Below are positions 29,904 through 39,983 of a stretch of 64,000 bases of DNA, in pieces. The first letter of the stretch is position 1. Each line of letters starts with the position of its first letter. Source of the stretch: Shewanella yunxiaonensis (GTDB taxonomy: Bacteria; Pseudomonadota; Gammaproteobacteria; Enterobacterales; Shewanellaceae); the NCBI RefSeq assembly GCF_018223345.1, contig NZ_CP073587.1, positions 1,895,001-1,959,000 on the forward strand, in the 5' to 3' direction. A program made the position numbers and the translations under genes. The notes beneath the pieces are model-generated. The model did no database searches, was not told the DNA's origin, and was given only the letters and a program-made list of their open reading frames with translations.

Positions 29904-31445
29904 TTACTTCATCGCTAACAACATTTCCTGAGGTTGCTCAAGATACTGCTTCCATAAATTACAGAAGCGCGCAATAGTCCCACCATCGATTACACGGTGA
30001 TCGCCAGACCAACTCACCTGCATAATCTTGCGGGCTTCGACCTCGCTTTTAGCATTAAAACGCGGCAGGATCTGCAACTTACCGAGCGCAACAATAGCCA
30101 CCTCTGGCTTGTTGATTAGCGGCGTTGCGACGGTACCGCCAAGCGCACCGATATTAGAAATTGAGATGGTGCCATCTTTCAGATCTGCCGGCGCGACTCG
30201 ACCACTTCTGGCAGCATCTGTGAGTCGGGTAATTTCGGCAGCGATTTCTAATATGGATTTAGCCTGCACATCCTTAACATTCGGCACCAATAAGCCCACT
30301 TTAGAATCCACCGCCATCCCAATATTGTGGCGCGCAAGATACGTGAGCTCCGTGCAATCCGCATTTACCCGACTGTTGACTACCGGGAATTGCGTCAATG
30401 CCAACGACAAGGCTTTCATAAAAAATGGCATCATGGTCAGTTTCAGCGTATCAGAAGCGTATTTCTGCTTTAGCTGCTCTCTTAACGCAACTAAATCGGT
30501 GATATCCAGTTCTTCACAATACGTAAAATGGGGAATAGTTGATACTGAGTCCATCATCTGTCGTGCCATCACCGCCTGTACGCCTTTGATTGGGACAACC
30601 TTATCCGCTACTGATGTTGACACGGTAACCGGCGTCACGACCGGGGCAGGCTCAATAACCGCTGACGGGCTCGATACTGAAGCATTTTTTACATAGCGTT
30701 CAATATCTTCTTTATATACTCGACCATGCTTACCGCTGCCGGGGACATCGGCGATATTTACATCAAGACTGCGAGCCAAGCGGCGGACTGCTGGGCTGGC
30801 CAGCGCTTTGCCCTGTTCTACTGGCGTCGTGACCACATTGCTCGCCTCGTTGGCGGTAGACGCTGCCTCAACAACCGTTTCTGCAACAGCACCTTCCGCA
30901 TCAGTTTCAATAGCAAACAACGGGGCGTGTACCTTAGCCACTTGCCCTTTGTCATAATAAAGTTTTACGACTTTCCCTGCCTTGATTGACGGGATCTGGA
31001 CCAGCGCTTTATCGGTCATCACATCGCAGATCGGTTGATCTTCTTCAATCAGATCCCCTTCTGCGACTAACCAATCCACCAGTTCACATTCGACGATTCC
31101 TTCACCAATATCAGGTAACAGAAAATCTTCTACGAGCTTACCGCGACTTGCGGGCATGGCTTTTGGTTCTGAGGGTTTTGTCGCCACTGCCTCAGTAAAA
31201 CCTCCTTCATCCATCGTTACCGCATACAACGGTGAATGTACTTTGGCGACTTCGCCCTTAGCGTAATAAAGCTTAGCGATTACACCAGAAAATGGCGCAG
31301 GGATCTGCACCAAAGCCTTATCGGTCATGACTTCGCAAACCGGCTGATCTTCTTCGACCCGCTCGCCTTCGGCTACGAGCCATTCCATCAGTTCACACTC
31401 AACGACACCTTCGCCGATATCTGGCAGAATAAAATCCTTAATCAT
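29904..31445 (-). CDS. bkdB: Branched-chain 2-oxoacid dehydrogenase E2 (dihydrolipoyl acyltransferase)
   Basis: Core acyltransferase of the branched-chain ketoacid dehydrogenase complex, 513 residues. It has two N-terminal lipoyl domains, each with the lipoylated lysine in a MTDKALVQIP context (near residues 43 and 149). A peripheral subunit-binding domain (ASPAVRRLARSLDVNI...HGRVYKEDIERY) and the catalytic domain with SWSGDHRVIDGG follow. Two lipoyl domains rather than the single one of many BkdB proteins is a visible trait here. It is the last gene of bkdA1-bkdA2-bkdB. Confidence 0.95.
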   Translation of the reverse strand: MIKDFILPDIGEGVVECELMEWLVAEGERVEEDQPVCEVMTDKALVQIPAPFSGVIAKLYYAKGEVAKVHSPLYAVTMDEGGFTEAVATKPSEPKAMPASRGKLVEDFLLPDIGEGIVECELVDWLVAEGDLIEEDQPICDVMTDKALVQIPSIKAGKVVKLYYDKGQVAKVHAPLFAIETDAEGAVAETVVEAASTANEASNVVTTPVEQGKALASPAVRRLARSLDVNIADVPGSGKHGRVYKEDIERYVKNASVSSPSAVIEPAPVVTPVTVSTSVADKVVPIKGVQAVMARQMMDSVSTIPHFTYCEELDITDLVALREQLKQKYASDTLKLTMMPFFMKALSLALTQFPVVNSRVNADCTELTYLARHNIGMAVDSKVGLLVPNVKDVQAKSILEIAAEITRLTDAARSGRVAPADLKDGTISISNIGALGGTVATPLINKPEVAIVALGKLQILPRFNAKSEVEARKIMQVSWSGDHRVIDGGTIARFCNLWKQYLEQPQEMLLAMK

Positions 31446-31454
31446 GCGCGACTC

Positions 31455-32432
31455 CTAGAAATTCACCGAGGCTTTGATAGCTTCAAAGGTTTTTAGCGCA
31501 TCCGGCATATATTCCTTCTCATGGATCAATGGGTATGGCGTATCCAGACCACAGACACGGGCGATTGGGGATTCCAGATACAAGAAACATTCCTGTTGGA
31601 TAATGGCCGCAATTTCACCAGCGAATCCGCCGGTCAGTGGCGCTTCATGGTTTACGAGCAGTCGACCAGTCTTCCGTACCGATAATGCCACGGTTTCTAC
31701 ATCCCAGGGAGCTAAGGTGCGTAAATCAATCACTTCGCAATCTATACCTTCTTCCGCGGCCATGTCGGCTGCCTTTTCGATAGCGTCCATCTGGGCACCC
31801 CATGCCAGCAAGGTAATGTCCTTACCTTCGCGAACAACTTCCGCCTGACCTAGTGGTAGTTCATAGGCATCTTCTGGCACATCATTTACTGACGCCCGAT
31901 ACAATCGTTTCGGTTCAAAAAACACTACGGGATTAGGATCGTGAATGGCCGATAACAATAAGCCTTTAGCCTGATAAGCATTGCGAGGCACCACCACTTT
32001 AAGACCGGCAACCTGAGTAAAATACGCTTCTGGCGATTGTGAATGGTAATGACCACCGGCAATACCGCCACCATACGGGGTACGAAATGTCAGTCCGGCC
32101 ACGTTGAATTGGTTACCACTGCGATAGCGAAACTTGGCGGATTCATTCACGATCTGGTCAAATGCTGGGAAAATGTAATCAGCAAATTGGATTTCGGCTA
32201 CTGGTGTCATGCCATTAGATGCCAGACCGTTGGCAAAACCGGCGATCCCCTGTTCGGTTAAAGGCGTATTGAAACAGCGTTCTTTGCCAAATTTATCCTG
32301 CAACCCTGATGTAGCACGGAATACGCCACCAAAATGACCAACGTCTTCACCAAACACCAGCATCTTGTCATCGGCTGTCATTGCCAGCATCAGCGCGTTA
32401 TTAATGGCTTGCAACATATTCATTTTAGCCAT
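31455..32432 (-). CDS. bkdA2: Branched-chain 2-oxoacid dehydrogenase E1 beta subunit
   Basis: A 325-residue transketolase-like beta subunit of E1, forming with BkdA1 the thiamine-diphosphate decarboxylase for 2-oxo acids of Val, Leu and Ile. Features are [26 protein letters not shown], and the C-terminal transketolase domain with [17 protein letters not shown]. It lies 2 nt after bkdA1 and 9 nt before bkdB. Confidence 0.96.
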   Translation of the reverse strand: MAKMNMLQAINNALMLAMTADDKMLVFGEDVGHFGGVFRATSGLQDKFGKERCFNTPLTEQGIAGFANGLASNGMTPVAEIQFADYIFPAFDQIVNESAKFRYRSGNQFNVAGLTFRTPYGGGIAGGHYHSQSPEAYFTQVAGLKVVVPRNAYQAKGLLLSAIHDPNPVVFFEPKRLYRASVNDVPEDAYELPLGQAEVVREGKDITLLAWGAQMDAIEKAADMAAEEGIDCEVIDLRTLAPWDVETVALSVRKTGRLLVNHEAPLTGGFAGEIAAIIQQECFLYLESPIARVCGLDTPYPLIHEKEYMPDALKTFEAIKASVNF

Positions 32433-32434
32433 GC

Positions 32435-33613
32435 TTATAACCTCCCAGAGGTCTTGGGATAAGCTTTGGGATATTTGGCAACATGTGCTTTCAATTCTGC
32501 CAGTTGTTTTTTGAGGTTTGTGGTTGGCACATCGTAAACATCCTCAATCATCTCATCGAGCTTGGGTGATGGTACTTTTTCTGCCACTTTCAGCGCATCT
32601 AGCACTTCCTGTCTGTAACGGCTGTGAAGTTCTGTATCATCCTCTTCGGTGAGCCAGCCTTTGTTGATCAGCCACAATTTGAAACGTTTAACCGGATCGT
32701 GCTGCTGCCAACGTGCTTCTTCATCTTTAGAACGATAGCCTGACGGATCATCTGAAGAAGAGTGCGCCCCAAGGCGGTATGTCATAGCTTCGATTAATAC
32801 CGGTTCACTATGTTCTATCGCCCAAGCTCGGGCTTGCTGGGTGGCAGCCAAAACCGCCAACATATCATTGCCATCAACCCGAATGGTATGCATGCCATAA
32901 CCCAAACCGCGACTGGCAATACCATTGCCGGCATATTGCTCTTCGGTAGGGGTAGAAATGGCGTAACCATTGTTTCGACAGAAAAAGATTACCGGCACTT
33001 TATGGACAGAAGCCATATTCAAACCGGCGTGGAAATCGCCCTCTGATGCCGCACCCTCACCAAAATAACAGATGGCAACATTGCGTTTTCCCTGCATTTT
33101 TAACGAGTAACCGACACCGGATGCCTGGGGGATCTGCGTTGCTAATGGGGATGAAATGGTCTGAAAATGCAGTTGATTACTGCCGTAATGGATCGGCATT
33201 TGCCGACCTTTGCCCAGATCTTTTTCATTGCTGAACATCTGGTGCATAAACTGCTCAGTGGTGAACCCACGGTAACGTAATGCTGCATGTTCTCGGTATT
33301 GGGCCAGGATGATGTCTTCAGGATCGAGTGCTGCCGCACTGCCAATGACAGCAGCTTCTTCACCAGTACAAGTCATATAAAAACTGATACGTCCCTGACG
33401 CTGTGCAGCCAACATGCGTTCATCCAGCGTTCTGATAAATACACAGGCATCAAAAATTTTCCGCGACAGCGCTTCATCAATCTGGGGAAGCACGGCGTTT
33501 TCGAAGGTGGTGCCATCTGCTTGCAGTAGTTTCAGGATCGGAATAGTTAGTGAGTCCCGTTCGAGAAATGTTGCACGATGGACAACCTGTTGGGTAAACG
33601 TTGCGTTGCTCAT
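32435..33613 (-). CDS. bkdA1: Branched-chain 2-oxoacid dehydrogenase E1 alpha subunit
   Basis: A 392-residue E1 component with the thiamine diphosphate motif ([42 protein letters not shown]...NN) and the phosphorylation-loop-like [13 protein letters not shown] region. It oxidatively decarboxylates branched-chain 2-oxo acids. First gene of the operon. The 150-bp leader before astE holds a small GGCGGG/CCCGCC hairpin (33637-33654) but no operator I recognise. Confidence 0.96.
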   Translation of the reverse strand: MSNATFTQQVVHRATFLERDSLTIPILKLLQADGTTFENAVLPQIDEALSRKIFDACVFIRTLDERMLAAQRQGRISFYMTCTGEEAAVIGSAAALDPEDIILAQYREHAALRYRGFTTEQFMHQMFSNEKDLGKGRQMPIHYGSNQLHFQTISSPLATQIPQASGVGYSLKMQGKRNVAICYFGEGAASEGDFHAGLNMASVHKVPVIFFCRNNGYAISTPTEEQYAGNGIASRGLGYGMHTIRVDGNDMLAVLAATQQARAWAIEHSEPVLIEAMTYRLGAHSSSDDPSGYRSKDEEARWQQHDPVKRFKLWLINKGWLTEEDDTELHSRYRQEVLDALKVAEKVPSPKLDEMIEDVYDVPTTNLKKQLAELKAHVAKYPKAYPKTSGRL

Positions 33614-33767
33614 GATGTGCTCTTTTATTTTGATTAGGCGGGCTTACTCCCGCCATTGATTTCTATGCTCGTCCAGCACACTAGGGTAACTTTAAGCGGC
33701 TGGCAATCTCTGTGATCTGGCTATCATCAACTTTGATTATTATGACGCGTATATCTAGCTTTACATA

Positions 33768-34796
33768 TTACGCAAGCGTGATGGCATCATCGGCGATAAC
33801 GCACAACGCGGCACGTTGGCCGATCGGTACCTGTGCATTAGGAAAGACTATCGCTTCGCCGGCATATTCTGCCGTTATTGGTTGATTGTTTTCGTAAGCT
33901 AACACCTCACCTTTGGCAAACTGAGTAAAATTTGGCAGATCGTTACTGAAGGCAAACGTAAAATCCGCAAAATGCTTGTTTAAAGAACGGCAAACGCGAT
34001 ATAGCACCAGGTTCTCAGGTTGATAGGTCAATGCCGGAAACTCACTCTCAGAAATCACCCGAATCAACATCTCACGGGTGGCGGCGAGCTGAGACAAATC
34101 GTTCTGCCCAAAAGGCATCACTTTACCCAGTTCGACCGTAAAGGCTTCAGCCTGATATTTCACAGATGAGGCATAACTGAAAGTGGTTGTGGCTTCATGA
34201 TGCATTAAAAAAGCATCAACTCCGGCAGCATTTAAAAATGCGAGCTGCTGCTTTAAATGGGGTTTTTCGGGGCGAAACGGACAAATGGCAAATCGTTGAT
34301 GGTGTGAACGACGAATCGCCGTATGCAGATCATAATGAAATCTTGAACGCCCACCAGACTGAAAGAAGCGTTGGACATAAGATTCTAACTTTGCGGCGCG
34401 TTGTCTTTCTTCATTAGTGGCAACACTTGGATTTGCATATTCGCCGTTAAACAACCGATTCAGGTTTTCGGTAACAAAACGCGTCCCCTCAATCATGGCG
34501 GGTGGATTGCCAAAAATAAACATCAGCCGTTGTTGCAGCACTATCTTCTGCTGGAGAATATCGTGAATTAATTGGTTACAGAGTTCAATCGGAGCGGTTT
34601 CATTTCCATGAATGCCACTTGAGAGCACGATATCTTCAGTCGGCACCGTTTGCAGCGGCGTAAACACCAATACCCCCGTATCCCAAAGTTCTACTCCGGT
34701 ATGATCAGCTATAGCAGCTCGTTCCTCGGCCATAAATGCAGGGTTAGCAAGGGTCAGTTCCAGAAAATTCGCCTGTTGCAGAAGTTGCTGCAGCAC
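33768..34796 (-). CDS. astE: Succinylglutamate desuccinylase AstE
   Basis: Zinc hydrolase for the last step of the arginine succinyltransferase pathway, giving glutamate and succinate. 342 residues. Zn-binding motifs GIHGNETAPIELC (His, Glu) and HYDLHTAIR (His) are present, and VELGKVMPFGQND holds the catalytic Glu. The start is GTG with AAGGAG 6 nt upstream. Other ast genes are not in the window. Confidence 0.95.
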   Translation of the reverse strand: MLQQLLQQANFLELTLANPAFMAEERAAIADHTGVELWDTGVLVFTPLQTVPTEDIVLSSGIHGNETAPIELCNQLIHDILQQKIVLQQRLMFIFGNPPAMIEGTRFVTENLNRLFNGEYANPSVATNEERQRAAKLESYVQRFFQSGGRSRFHYDLHTAIRRSHHQRFAICPFRPEKPHLKQQLAFLNAAGVDAFLMHHEATTTFSYASSVKYQAEAFTVELGKVMPFGQNDLSQLAATREMLIRVISESEFPALTYQPENLVLYRVCRSLNKHFADFTFAFSNDLPNFTQFAKGEVLAYENNQPITAEYAGEAIVFPNAQVPIGQRAALCVIADDAITLA

Positions 34797-34947
34797 GGTT
34801 TACTCCTTATTTAATGAAACCTTACGTACTGATAGTAACACAGCGACTAATCGCGAGTCGTTATGGCTTATTCTTAAAAGGCTATTGCAAGCTATTGCGT
34901 CATAGTAGATAATTTTTAGCCATCTAGACATCTAATAGAGTGTTATA

Positions 34948-35427
34948 ATGGCGATTGCAACTTTTGGCGCTGGCTGCTTCTGGGGCGTCGAATATTTTTT
35001 CCGGCAAGTGCCCGGTGTACTCAATGCCACCAGTGGCTACATGGGCGGTGGTGATAAAGCAGTCACCTATGAGCAAGTGAAAAAAGGGACTACCGGTCAT
35101 GCAGAGGTAGTTCAGGTCGAATATGACGCATCACAAGTCAGTTACGATGAGTTATTGCAGGTCTTCTGGAAAAACCACAACCCCACCAGCCTCAATAAGC
35201 AAGGTGCGGATATGGGGACACAGTATCGCAGTGTGGTGTTTTTCCATGATAAAGAACAGAAACAACTGGCAGAAGCCTCCAAATTGGCGCTGATGCGCAG
35301 TGGCAAATGGGGCATGCGTCAGATTGTCACCGAAATTGTGCCAGCACAAACCTTCCATAAAGCGGAAGACTATCATCAGGACTACATTCGCAAAAATGAC
35401 CTGCCCAGTTGCCATATTGAATATTGA
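34948..35427 (+). CDS. msrA: Peptide-methionine (S)-S-oxide reductase MsrA
   Basis: Repairs oxidised methionine. 159 residues, short form without fusion to MsrB. The catalytic Cys10 lies in the GCFWG motif, and TSGYMGG and the C-terminal CHIEY (recycling Cys) are present. It is convergent with pgm, with a shared terminator between. Confidence 0.96.
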   Translation: MAIATFGAGCFWGVEYFFRQVPGVLNATSGYMGGGDKAVTYEQVKKGTTGHAEVVQVEYDASQVSYDELLQVFWKNHNPTSLNKQGADMGTQYRSVVFFHDKEQKQLAEASKLALMRSGKWGMRQIVTEIVPAQTFHKAEDYHQDYIRKNDLPSCHIEY

Positions 35428-35461
35428 TTATAAGATCAAATATTAATTGATATCCGGACAT

Positions 35462-35489
35462 AAAAACGCACTCTAATGAGTGCGTTTTA
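35462..35489. terminator. Bidirectional terminator between msrA and pgm
   Basis: AAAACGCACTC pairs with GAGTGCGTTTT around TAAT, with A and T runs at both ends. Confidence 0.88.
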
Positions 35490-35514
35490 TGTTGCGATGG
35501 TTGAGCAGCAAGCA

Positions 35515-37167
35515 TTAACCTTTTAACGCCTCTTTTATGATTTGTTGTGCTTCTGCCATTAAGCGATCCAGATGTTGCTCACTGACAAAACTTTCGGCAT
35601 AAATTTTAAATAATGCTTCAGTGCCGGACGGCCTGGCCGCAAACCAACCATTGGCAGTCGTCACCTTAATACCGCCAATAGCCGCATTATTGCCAGGAGC
35701 ATGGGTCAGTACCGCGGCTATTTTATCGCCAACGATAGTGTCTGCGCCCAGTGTATCTGCGTTCAAACTGCCAAACCGGGCTTTTTGTTTGGCATTAATC
35801 GGACTGTCAATGCGCCGGTAATAACAGCGACCGAATTCTGCCACTAACTCTTCATAGCGTTCGGCGGGCGTTTTGCCGGTAACCGCTATGATCTCCGCAG
35901 CAAGCAACCCTAAAATAATGCCGTCTTTGTCGGTACACCAGGTAGTGCCATCGCGTTTGAGGAAGGCTGCGCCAGCACTCTCTTCACCGCCAAAGGCGAA
36001 ACTGGCATCTGCCAACCCATCAACGAACCATTTAAAGCCCACGGGAACTTCACATAACTGTCGTTGGTGTGACGCTACGATTTTGTCAATGAGCGCGCTG
36101 GATACCAGTGTCTTGCCTATCTTCAATGCTTCAGACCACTGCGGACGATGACTCAGAAGATAGTCGATGGCCACCGCTAGGTAATGGTTGGGATTCATCA
36201 AACCACTGCGCGGGCACACAATACCATGGCGGTCGTAGTCAGGGTCATTACCAATACACACATCAAATTCATCCTGATGTTTCAGCAACCCAGCCATCGC
36301 GTAGGGTGACGAACAATCCATACGGATTTTGCCGTCCTTGTCCAGCGGCATAAAGCCGAACGTCGGATCGACCTTATCGTTTACCAGGGTAATCTTTAAG
36401 CCGTAAGTTTTAGCGATATTTTCCCAATAAAAGATACCGGAACCACCTAAAGGATCGACACCGATATTCACCCCAGCTTTGGCGATGGCCTCCATATCAA
36501 TTACTTCTTCCAACGCGGAAACATAAGGCGTGATCAGATCCTGTTGTTTGACCAACCCAATGGCGACTGCCGTGCCATAGTTAAGCTTTTTCACCCCTTC
36601 CAACTGGCACTTGAGATATTCATTCGCGCGTGACTCAATCCAACTGGTGACGGAACCTTCGGCCGGTCCGCCATGTGGCGGATTGTATTTAATGCCACCA
36701 TCTTGGGGCGGATTGTGCGAAGGAGTGATGATGATACCATCACTCAGGGTCGGATCATCTTTGGCTTTGCCGAGATTTGCTGCCACGATTGCCTGGGAGA
36801 CAACCGGCGTTGGCGTAAAACTTTCGTTTTGTTGCACTACCACTTGTACATCATTGGCCAGCAATACTTCCAGTGCTGAAATATAAGCGGCCTGCGATAG
36901 CGCATGCGTATCCATCCCCAAGAATAACGTGCCATTAATCTGTTGCTGCTGTCGATAATCAACCACAGCTTGGGTAATGGCCCAGATATGATTCTGATTG
37001 AAACTGCTGGCAAACGCTGAGCCTCTGTGGCCAGACGTACCGAAACTCACGCGTTGAGCTGGATTTTCAACATCAGGTATAAGCCGATAATAAAAACTCA
37101 TCAGCTTGGGAATATTGACCAGATCATGCTGTTGTGCCGGTTTGCCCGCGCGTTCATGAATAGCCAC
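35515..37167 (-). CDS. pgm: Phosphoglucomutase (alpha-D-glucose phosphate-specific)
   Basis: Interconverts glucose 1- and glucose 6-phosphate, feeding glycogen and envelope polysaccharide synthesis. 550 residues, close to the E. coli 546. The phosphoserine loop TPSHNP, the metal-binding DPDYDRHG loop, the sugar-binding GEESAGA and the phosphate-binding ARPSGTEALFKIY are all seen. It lies downstream of seqA with a 36-bp gap; seqA-pgm is conserved across gammaproteobacteria. Confidence 0.97.
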   Translation of the reverse strand: MAIHERAGKPAQQHDLVNIPKLMSFYYRLIPDVENPAQRVSFGTSGHRGSAFASSFNQNHIWAITQAVVDYRQQQQINGTLFLGMDTHALSQAAYISALEVLLANDVQVVVQQNESFTPTPVVSQAIVAANLGKAKDDPTLSDGIIITPSHNPPQDGGIKYNPPHGGPAEGSVTSWIESRANEYLKCQLEGVKKLNYGTAVAIGLVKQQDLITPYVSALEEVIDMEAIAKAGVNIGVDPLGGSGIFYWENIAKTYGLKITLVNDKVDPTFGFMPLDKDGKIRMDCSSPYAMAGLLKHQDEFDVCIGNDPDYDRHGIVCPRSGLMNPNHYLAVAIDYLLSHRPQWSEALKIGKTLVSSALIDKIVASHQRQLCEVPVGFKWFVDGLADASFAFGGEESAGAAFLKRDGTTWCTDKDGIILGLLAAEIIAVTGKTPAERYEELVAEFGRCYYRRIDSPINAKQKARFGSLNADTLGADTIVGDKIAAVLTHAPGNNAAIGGIKVTTANGWFAARPSGTEALFKIYAESFVSEQHLDRLMAEAQQIIKEALKG

Positions 37168-37203
37168 GTTGCTCTCCTTGTCCGATTATCTTTGCTGCTA
37201 ACT

Positions 37204-37758
37204 TTAAGCCTGGGGTAACGCTTCATCGGCAATGGTTTTAGCGCGAATAGCACCACAACCGAGTTTTTGCAGTGCTTCGAGTAAAATTGCGTGCTTCTTG
37301 CCAGTGTTATTATTAGTGGTTACCCAATAACCACTATTGCCAATCTCTTTGGGATTGGCAGACTGACTGGCGGCCAGTAAAGCTTCTTTTGATGTCGCAA
37401 AATACAGGCGGTCGCGCCCCTGTACCTGCAGTACCTTTTCAAACTGTTGCGGCATTTGCTGATAGAGTGCTTCAAGTACAAACAGAAACCGCCCAACGGC
37501 ACCTTTCTGCGCTTCCAACATACTCGATGCGTAGAGCTGTTCAAAATTAATGGCTTCATTAACAGGTGGCAAATTATTGGGAATATATGACGATTCCATG
37601 CCTGGATGACTCACGGCTACTGGAGGTACCTCAGTCTCGAGACTCAGCGCATCCAATCCCAACAACCGTCGTAAGATATCTGATGCACTTTCACCGATAC
37701 GTTCTGTTTTCCCGGCAATAAAGCGATAGAGTTCTTCGTCAACTTCAATGTATTTCAT
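37204..37758 (-). CDS. seqA: Replication initiation negative regulator SeqA
   Basis: Binds hemimethylated GATC clusters and sequesters oriC after initiation. 184 residues: an N-terminal oligomerisation domain (MKYIEVDEELYRFIAGKTERIGESASDILRRLLG) and a C-terminal DNA-binding domain with the conserved SGYWVTTNNNTGKKHAIL and IRAKTI. Cotranscribed with pgm and divergent from ybfF, the same layout as E. coli. Confidence 0.96.
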   Translation of the reverse strand: MKYIEVDEELYRFIAGKTERIGESASDILRRLLGLDALSLETEVPPVAVSHPGMESSYIPNNLPPVNEAINFEQLYASSMLEAQKGAVGRFLFVLEALYQQMPQQFEKVLQVQGRDRLYFATSKEALLAASQSANPKEIGNSGYWVTTNNNTGKKHAILLEALQKLGCGAIRAKTIADEALPQA

Positions 37759-38050
37759 GCCTTAATTCCTGTGACTTATTAAAGATCGTGGCACTTAAGG
37801 CCGCGATCCACAGCGATCGTATGGTTCAAAAGTATGCCACAATCCCGATTTTGTAACACAGCAAATCGATGAAAAAACGTCGAAATACACATAGTTTTTA
37901 TAGGGTAAGAATTTTCTGTTTGAAAAGCAGACAACTGTTGTTGTAAAAGTCATCAGCACTTGTATTGATGTGAGCTTTGCCGCAAAATTTTTGCTCCAAG
38001 ATTAGCTTATTTCGGCAGGTTTTATTGAGTTCGCCGAAATCGGAGAAACA

Positions 38051-38833
38051 ATGTTTTTTACAGAAAGTGGTAGCGGTGTTCCGGTAATTCTTATTCACGG
38101 TTTATTTGGTGATGGTGACAACCTCAAAGCGTTAGGACACGATCTGGAATCCAATTACCGGGTGCTTCGCGTAGACTGTCCCAATCATGGCCGCAGTGAA
38201 CATCTGCCCGATATGAGTTATTCGGCTGTCGCCAAGATGCTGGTCGCATTACTTGATCAACTTCAGATTGAAAAGGCACACATAGTGGGCCATTCGATGG
38301 GCGGCAAGATTGCAATGGCTACGGCGCTATTGTTTCCGGAGAAGGTTTTATCCGTAGTCGCTGCAGATATCGCCCCTGTTGGCTATTCCAATCGACATGA
38401 TACCGTGTTTGCCGCGATGAAAAGTTTGCCGCTTGATGCCAAAGATCGCCGAGTCGCGCTGCAACATTTATTAGATCACGGTGTTGATGAAGCCACTGCG
38501 CAATTTTTGCTGAAAAGTCTGCGGCGCAATGAAAGTGGCTTTGAGTGGAAACTGAATTTATCAGGACTTATTGATAATTACCCGTATATCATCGGCTGGT
38601 TTAACGATACAGCAAGTAAAGACTACCTTACCTTTGGCGGCCCGATCCTGTTTTTGCACAGTGCTGACCCAACATATGTTAACGCCAACTACCGGGAAGC
38701 GATTGTTAAACAGTTCCCACGCGCTGAATCGAAAGCCATAGAAGGCACCGGACATTGGTTACATGCGCAGAAACCAACGATATTCAACCGTCTGGTGCAT
38801 GAGTTCCTTGATAAGCATGTTTCGGGACAGTAA
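38051..38833 (+). CDS. ybfF: Alpha/beta-hydrolase YbfF (esterase)
   Basis: A 260-residue alpha/beta-hydrolase with oxyanion-loop HGLFGDGDN, the nucleophile elbow GHSMGG (Ser82) and the catalytic His in GTGHWLHAQKP. E. coli YbfF hydrolyses acyl-CoA and short esters; the physiological substrate is unsettled. It is divergent from seqA (292-bp control region) and upstream of ybfE, as in E. coli. Confidence 0.92.
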   Translation: MFFTESGSGVPVILIHGLFGDGDNLKALGHDLESNYRVLRVDCPNHGRSEHLPDMSYSAVAKMLVALLDQLQIEKAHIVGHSMGGKIAMATALLFPEKVLSVVAADIAPVGYSNRHDTVFAAMKSLPLDAKDRRVALQHLLDHGVDEATAQFLLKSLRRNESGFEWKLNLSGLIDNYPYIIGWFNDTASKDYLTFGGPILFLHSADPTYVNANYREAIVKQFPRAESKAIEGTGHWLHAQKPTIFNRLVHEFLDKHVSGQ

Positions 38834-38868
38834 AGCAAACGTCCTTATATAGCGACTGCGGGACCAAT

Positions 38869-38879
38869 GTGCTATAGTC
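38869..38879 (+). promoter_or_regulatory. Extended -10 promoter ahead of the ybfE leader ORF
   Basis: TGTGCTATAGT is a good extended -10 element (TGn plus TATAGT) about 185 bp upstream of ybfE, after the ybfF stop. Transcription from here would cover the leader ORF and ybfE. An inverted repeat GCGACT...AGTCGC (38852-38881) surrounds it. I find no LexA-type CTG-N10-CAG site in 38834-39060, although ybfE is LexA-controlled in E. coli. Confidence 0.4.
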
Positions 38880-38910
38880 GCGCCTCTTTTATGCCCGATA
38901 GAGCATTCCT

Positions 38911-39060
38911 GTGATCTTAATGGAACCTCTGGCGACATTCATGGTCATTTCGGGTGACGAGATGCACATTTCGGTACCGGGCGACGGAATACAGGTTTTA
39001 GCAATAACTTCCAGCAAGTGGGTACGCGGACAGCGACGTCCGGTGAAAAGAACAATATAA
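38911..39060 (+). CDS. Possible leader ORF fused in frame ahead of ybfE
   Basis: Open frame of 49 codons from GTG (or 46 from the ATG at 38920) whose TAA stop (39058-39060) directly touches the ybfE ATG in the same frame. The peptide reads M-E-P-L-A-T-F-M-V-I-S-G-D-E-M-H-I-S-V and ends in a basic tail, KWVRGQRRPVKRTI. No strong ribosome-binding site precedes it. It may be a real small protein coupled to ybfE, or chance. I do not recognise it. Confidence 0.35.
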   Translation: MILMEPLATFMVISGDEMHISVPGDGIQVLAITSSKWVRGQRRPVKRTI

Positions 39061-39339
39061 ATGGCAAAAGAATCATCTGACAGAACGACCATCGACCTTT
39101 TTGCCAGCGAGAAGCGTCGGGGCCGTCCGAGAAGTAATCCTCTTCCCAGAGAACAGCAATTACGGGTAAATAAACGTAATCAGGTGAAACGGGATAAGGA
39201 AAAAGGATTAAAACGAATTGAGTTAAAGGTGTCACAAGATTTATATGACGCCTTGAACGAAAAGGCTTCGGCCAGTAACATCAGCCGCAGTCAACTGATC
39301 GAACAAGTTTTGCAGCAAAGCATTGAAGATATTTGCTAA
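39061..39339 (+). CDS. ybfE: LexA-regulated protein YbfE family
   Basis: A 92-residue basic protein beginning MAKESSDRTTIDLFASEKRRGRPRSNPL, matching E. coli YbfE in its conserved RGRP, KRNQVKRDK and C-terminal ribbon-helix-helix-like NISRSQLIEQVLQQ. It is probably a DNA-binding protein induced by DNA damage; its exact role is unknown. It sits between ybfF and fldA, as in enterics. Its own ribosome-binding site is weak (GAAAAGAAC), which fits coupling to the upstream leader ORF. Confidence 0.88.
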   Translation: MAKESSDRTTIDLFASEKRRGRPRSNPLPREQQLRVNKRNQVKRDKEKGLKRIELKVSQDLYDALNEKASASNISRSQLIEQVLQQSIEDIC

Positions 39340-39395
39340 CGGTACTCGGTCGGGATTGTATAACAAAATTAGATAGTTGAATTAAAGGAAAGACG

Positions 39396-39923
39396 ATGGC
39401 AACTGTAGGTCTTTTTTTCGGAAGCGACACCGGTAACACCGAAGCTGTAGCCAAAATGATCCAGAAAAAACTGGGTGAAAAAATGGTTGAGGTGAAAGAC
39501 ATCGCCAAAAGTACCAAAGACGATATCGCCGCTTATGATCTGCTGATCCTCGGCATTCCCACCTGGTATTACGGTGAATCACAGTGTGACTGGGACGATT
39601 TTTTCCCAGAGTTGGAAAAAATCGATTTCACTGACAAACTGGTTGCGATCTTTGGTTGTGGCGATCAGGAAGACTACGCAGAATATTTTCTGGATGCCAT
39701 GGGCACTTTGCGTGACATTATTGAACCCCGTGGCGCGATTATCATCGGCAACTGGCCCACTGAAGGTTATGAATTTGAAGCCTCGAAAGCATTAGTGGAC
39801 GATAAACACTTTGTTGGCCTGGGTATTGATGAAGATCGTCAGCCAGAATTGACCGAAGAACGTGTAGATACTTGGGTTAAGCAGATTTACGACGAAATGT
39901 GTCTGGCCGAGTTAGAAGACTGA
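39396..39923 (+). CDS. fldA: Flavodoxin FldA
   Basis: FMN-binding electron carrier of 175 residues. The FMN phosphate loop FGSDTGNTE and aromatic stacking segments (IPTWYYGE, GCGDQEDYAEYF) are present. It supplies electrons to activase-type and biosynthetic Fe-S enzymes. AAAGGAAAG ribosome-binding site. It follows ybfE; in E. coli ybfE-fldA-fur are linked, but fur is not present here. Confidence 0.96.
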   Translation: MATVGLFFGSDTGNTEAVAKMIQKKLGEKMVEVKDIAKSTKDDIAAYDLLILGIPTWYYGESQCDWDDFFPELEKIDFTDKLVAIFGCGDQEDYAEYFLDAMGTLRDIIEPRGAIIIGNWPTEGYEFEASKALVDDKHFVGLGIDEDRQPELTEERVDTWVKQIYDEMCLAELED

Positions 39924-39941
39924 TTCATCCCCTATTTAGAG

Positions 39942-39968
39942 AAAGGCGGCGACAATGCCGCCTTTTTT
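39942..39968 (+). terminator. Terminator of fldA
   Basis: AAAGGCGGC pairs with GCCGCCTTT, followed by T6. Confidence 0.9.
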
Positions 39969-39983
39969 ATAGGTAAATTACAC

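Noticed and set aside
30028..30696. 222-codon plus-strand ORF within bkdB
   Set aside because: Antisense to a well-supported gene, Ser/Thr-rich without known domains.
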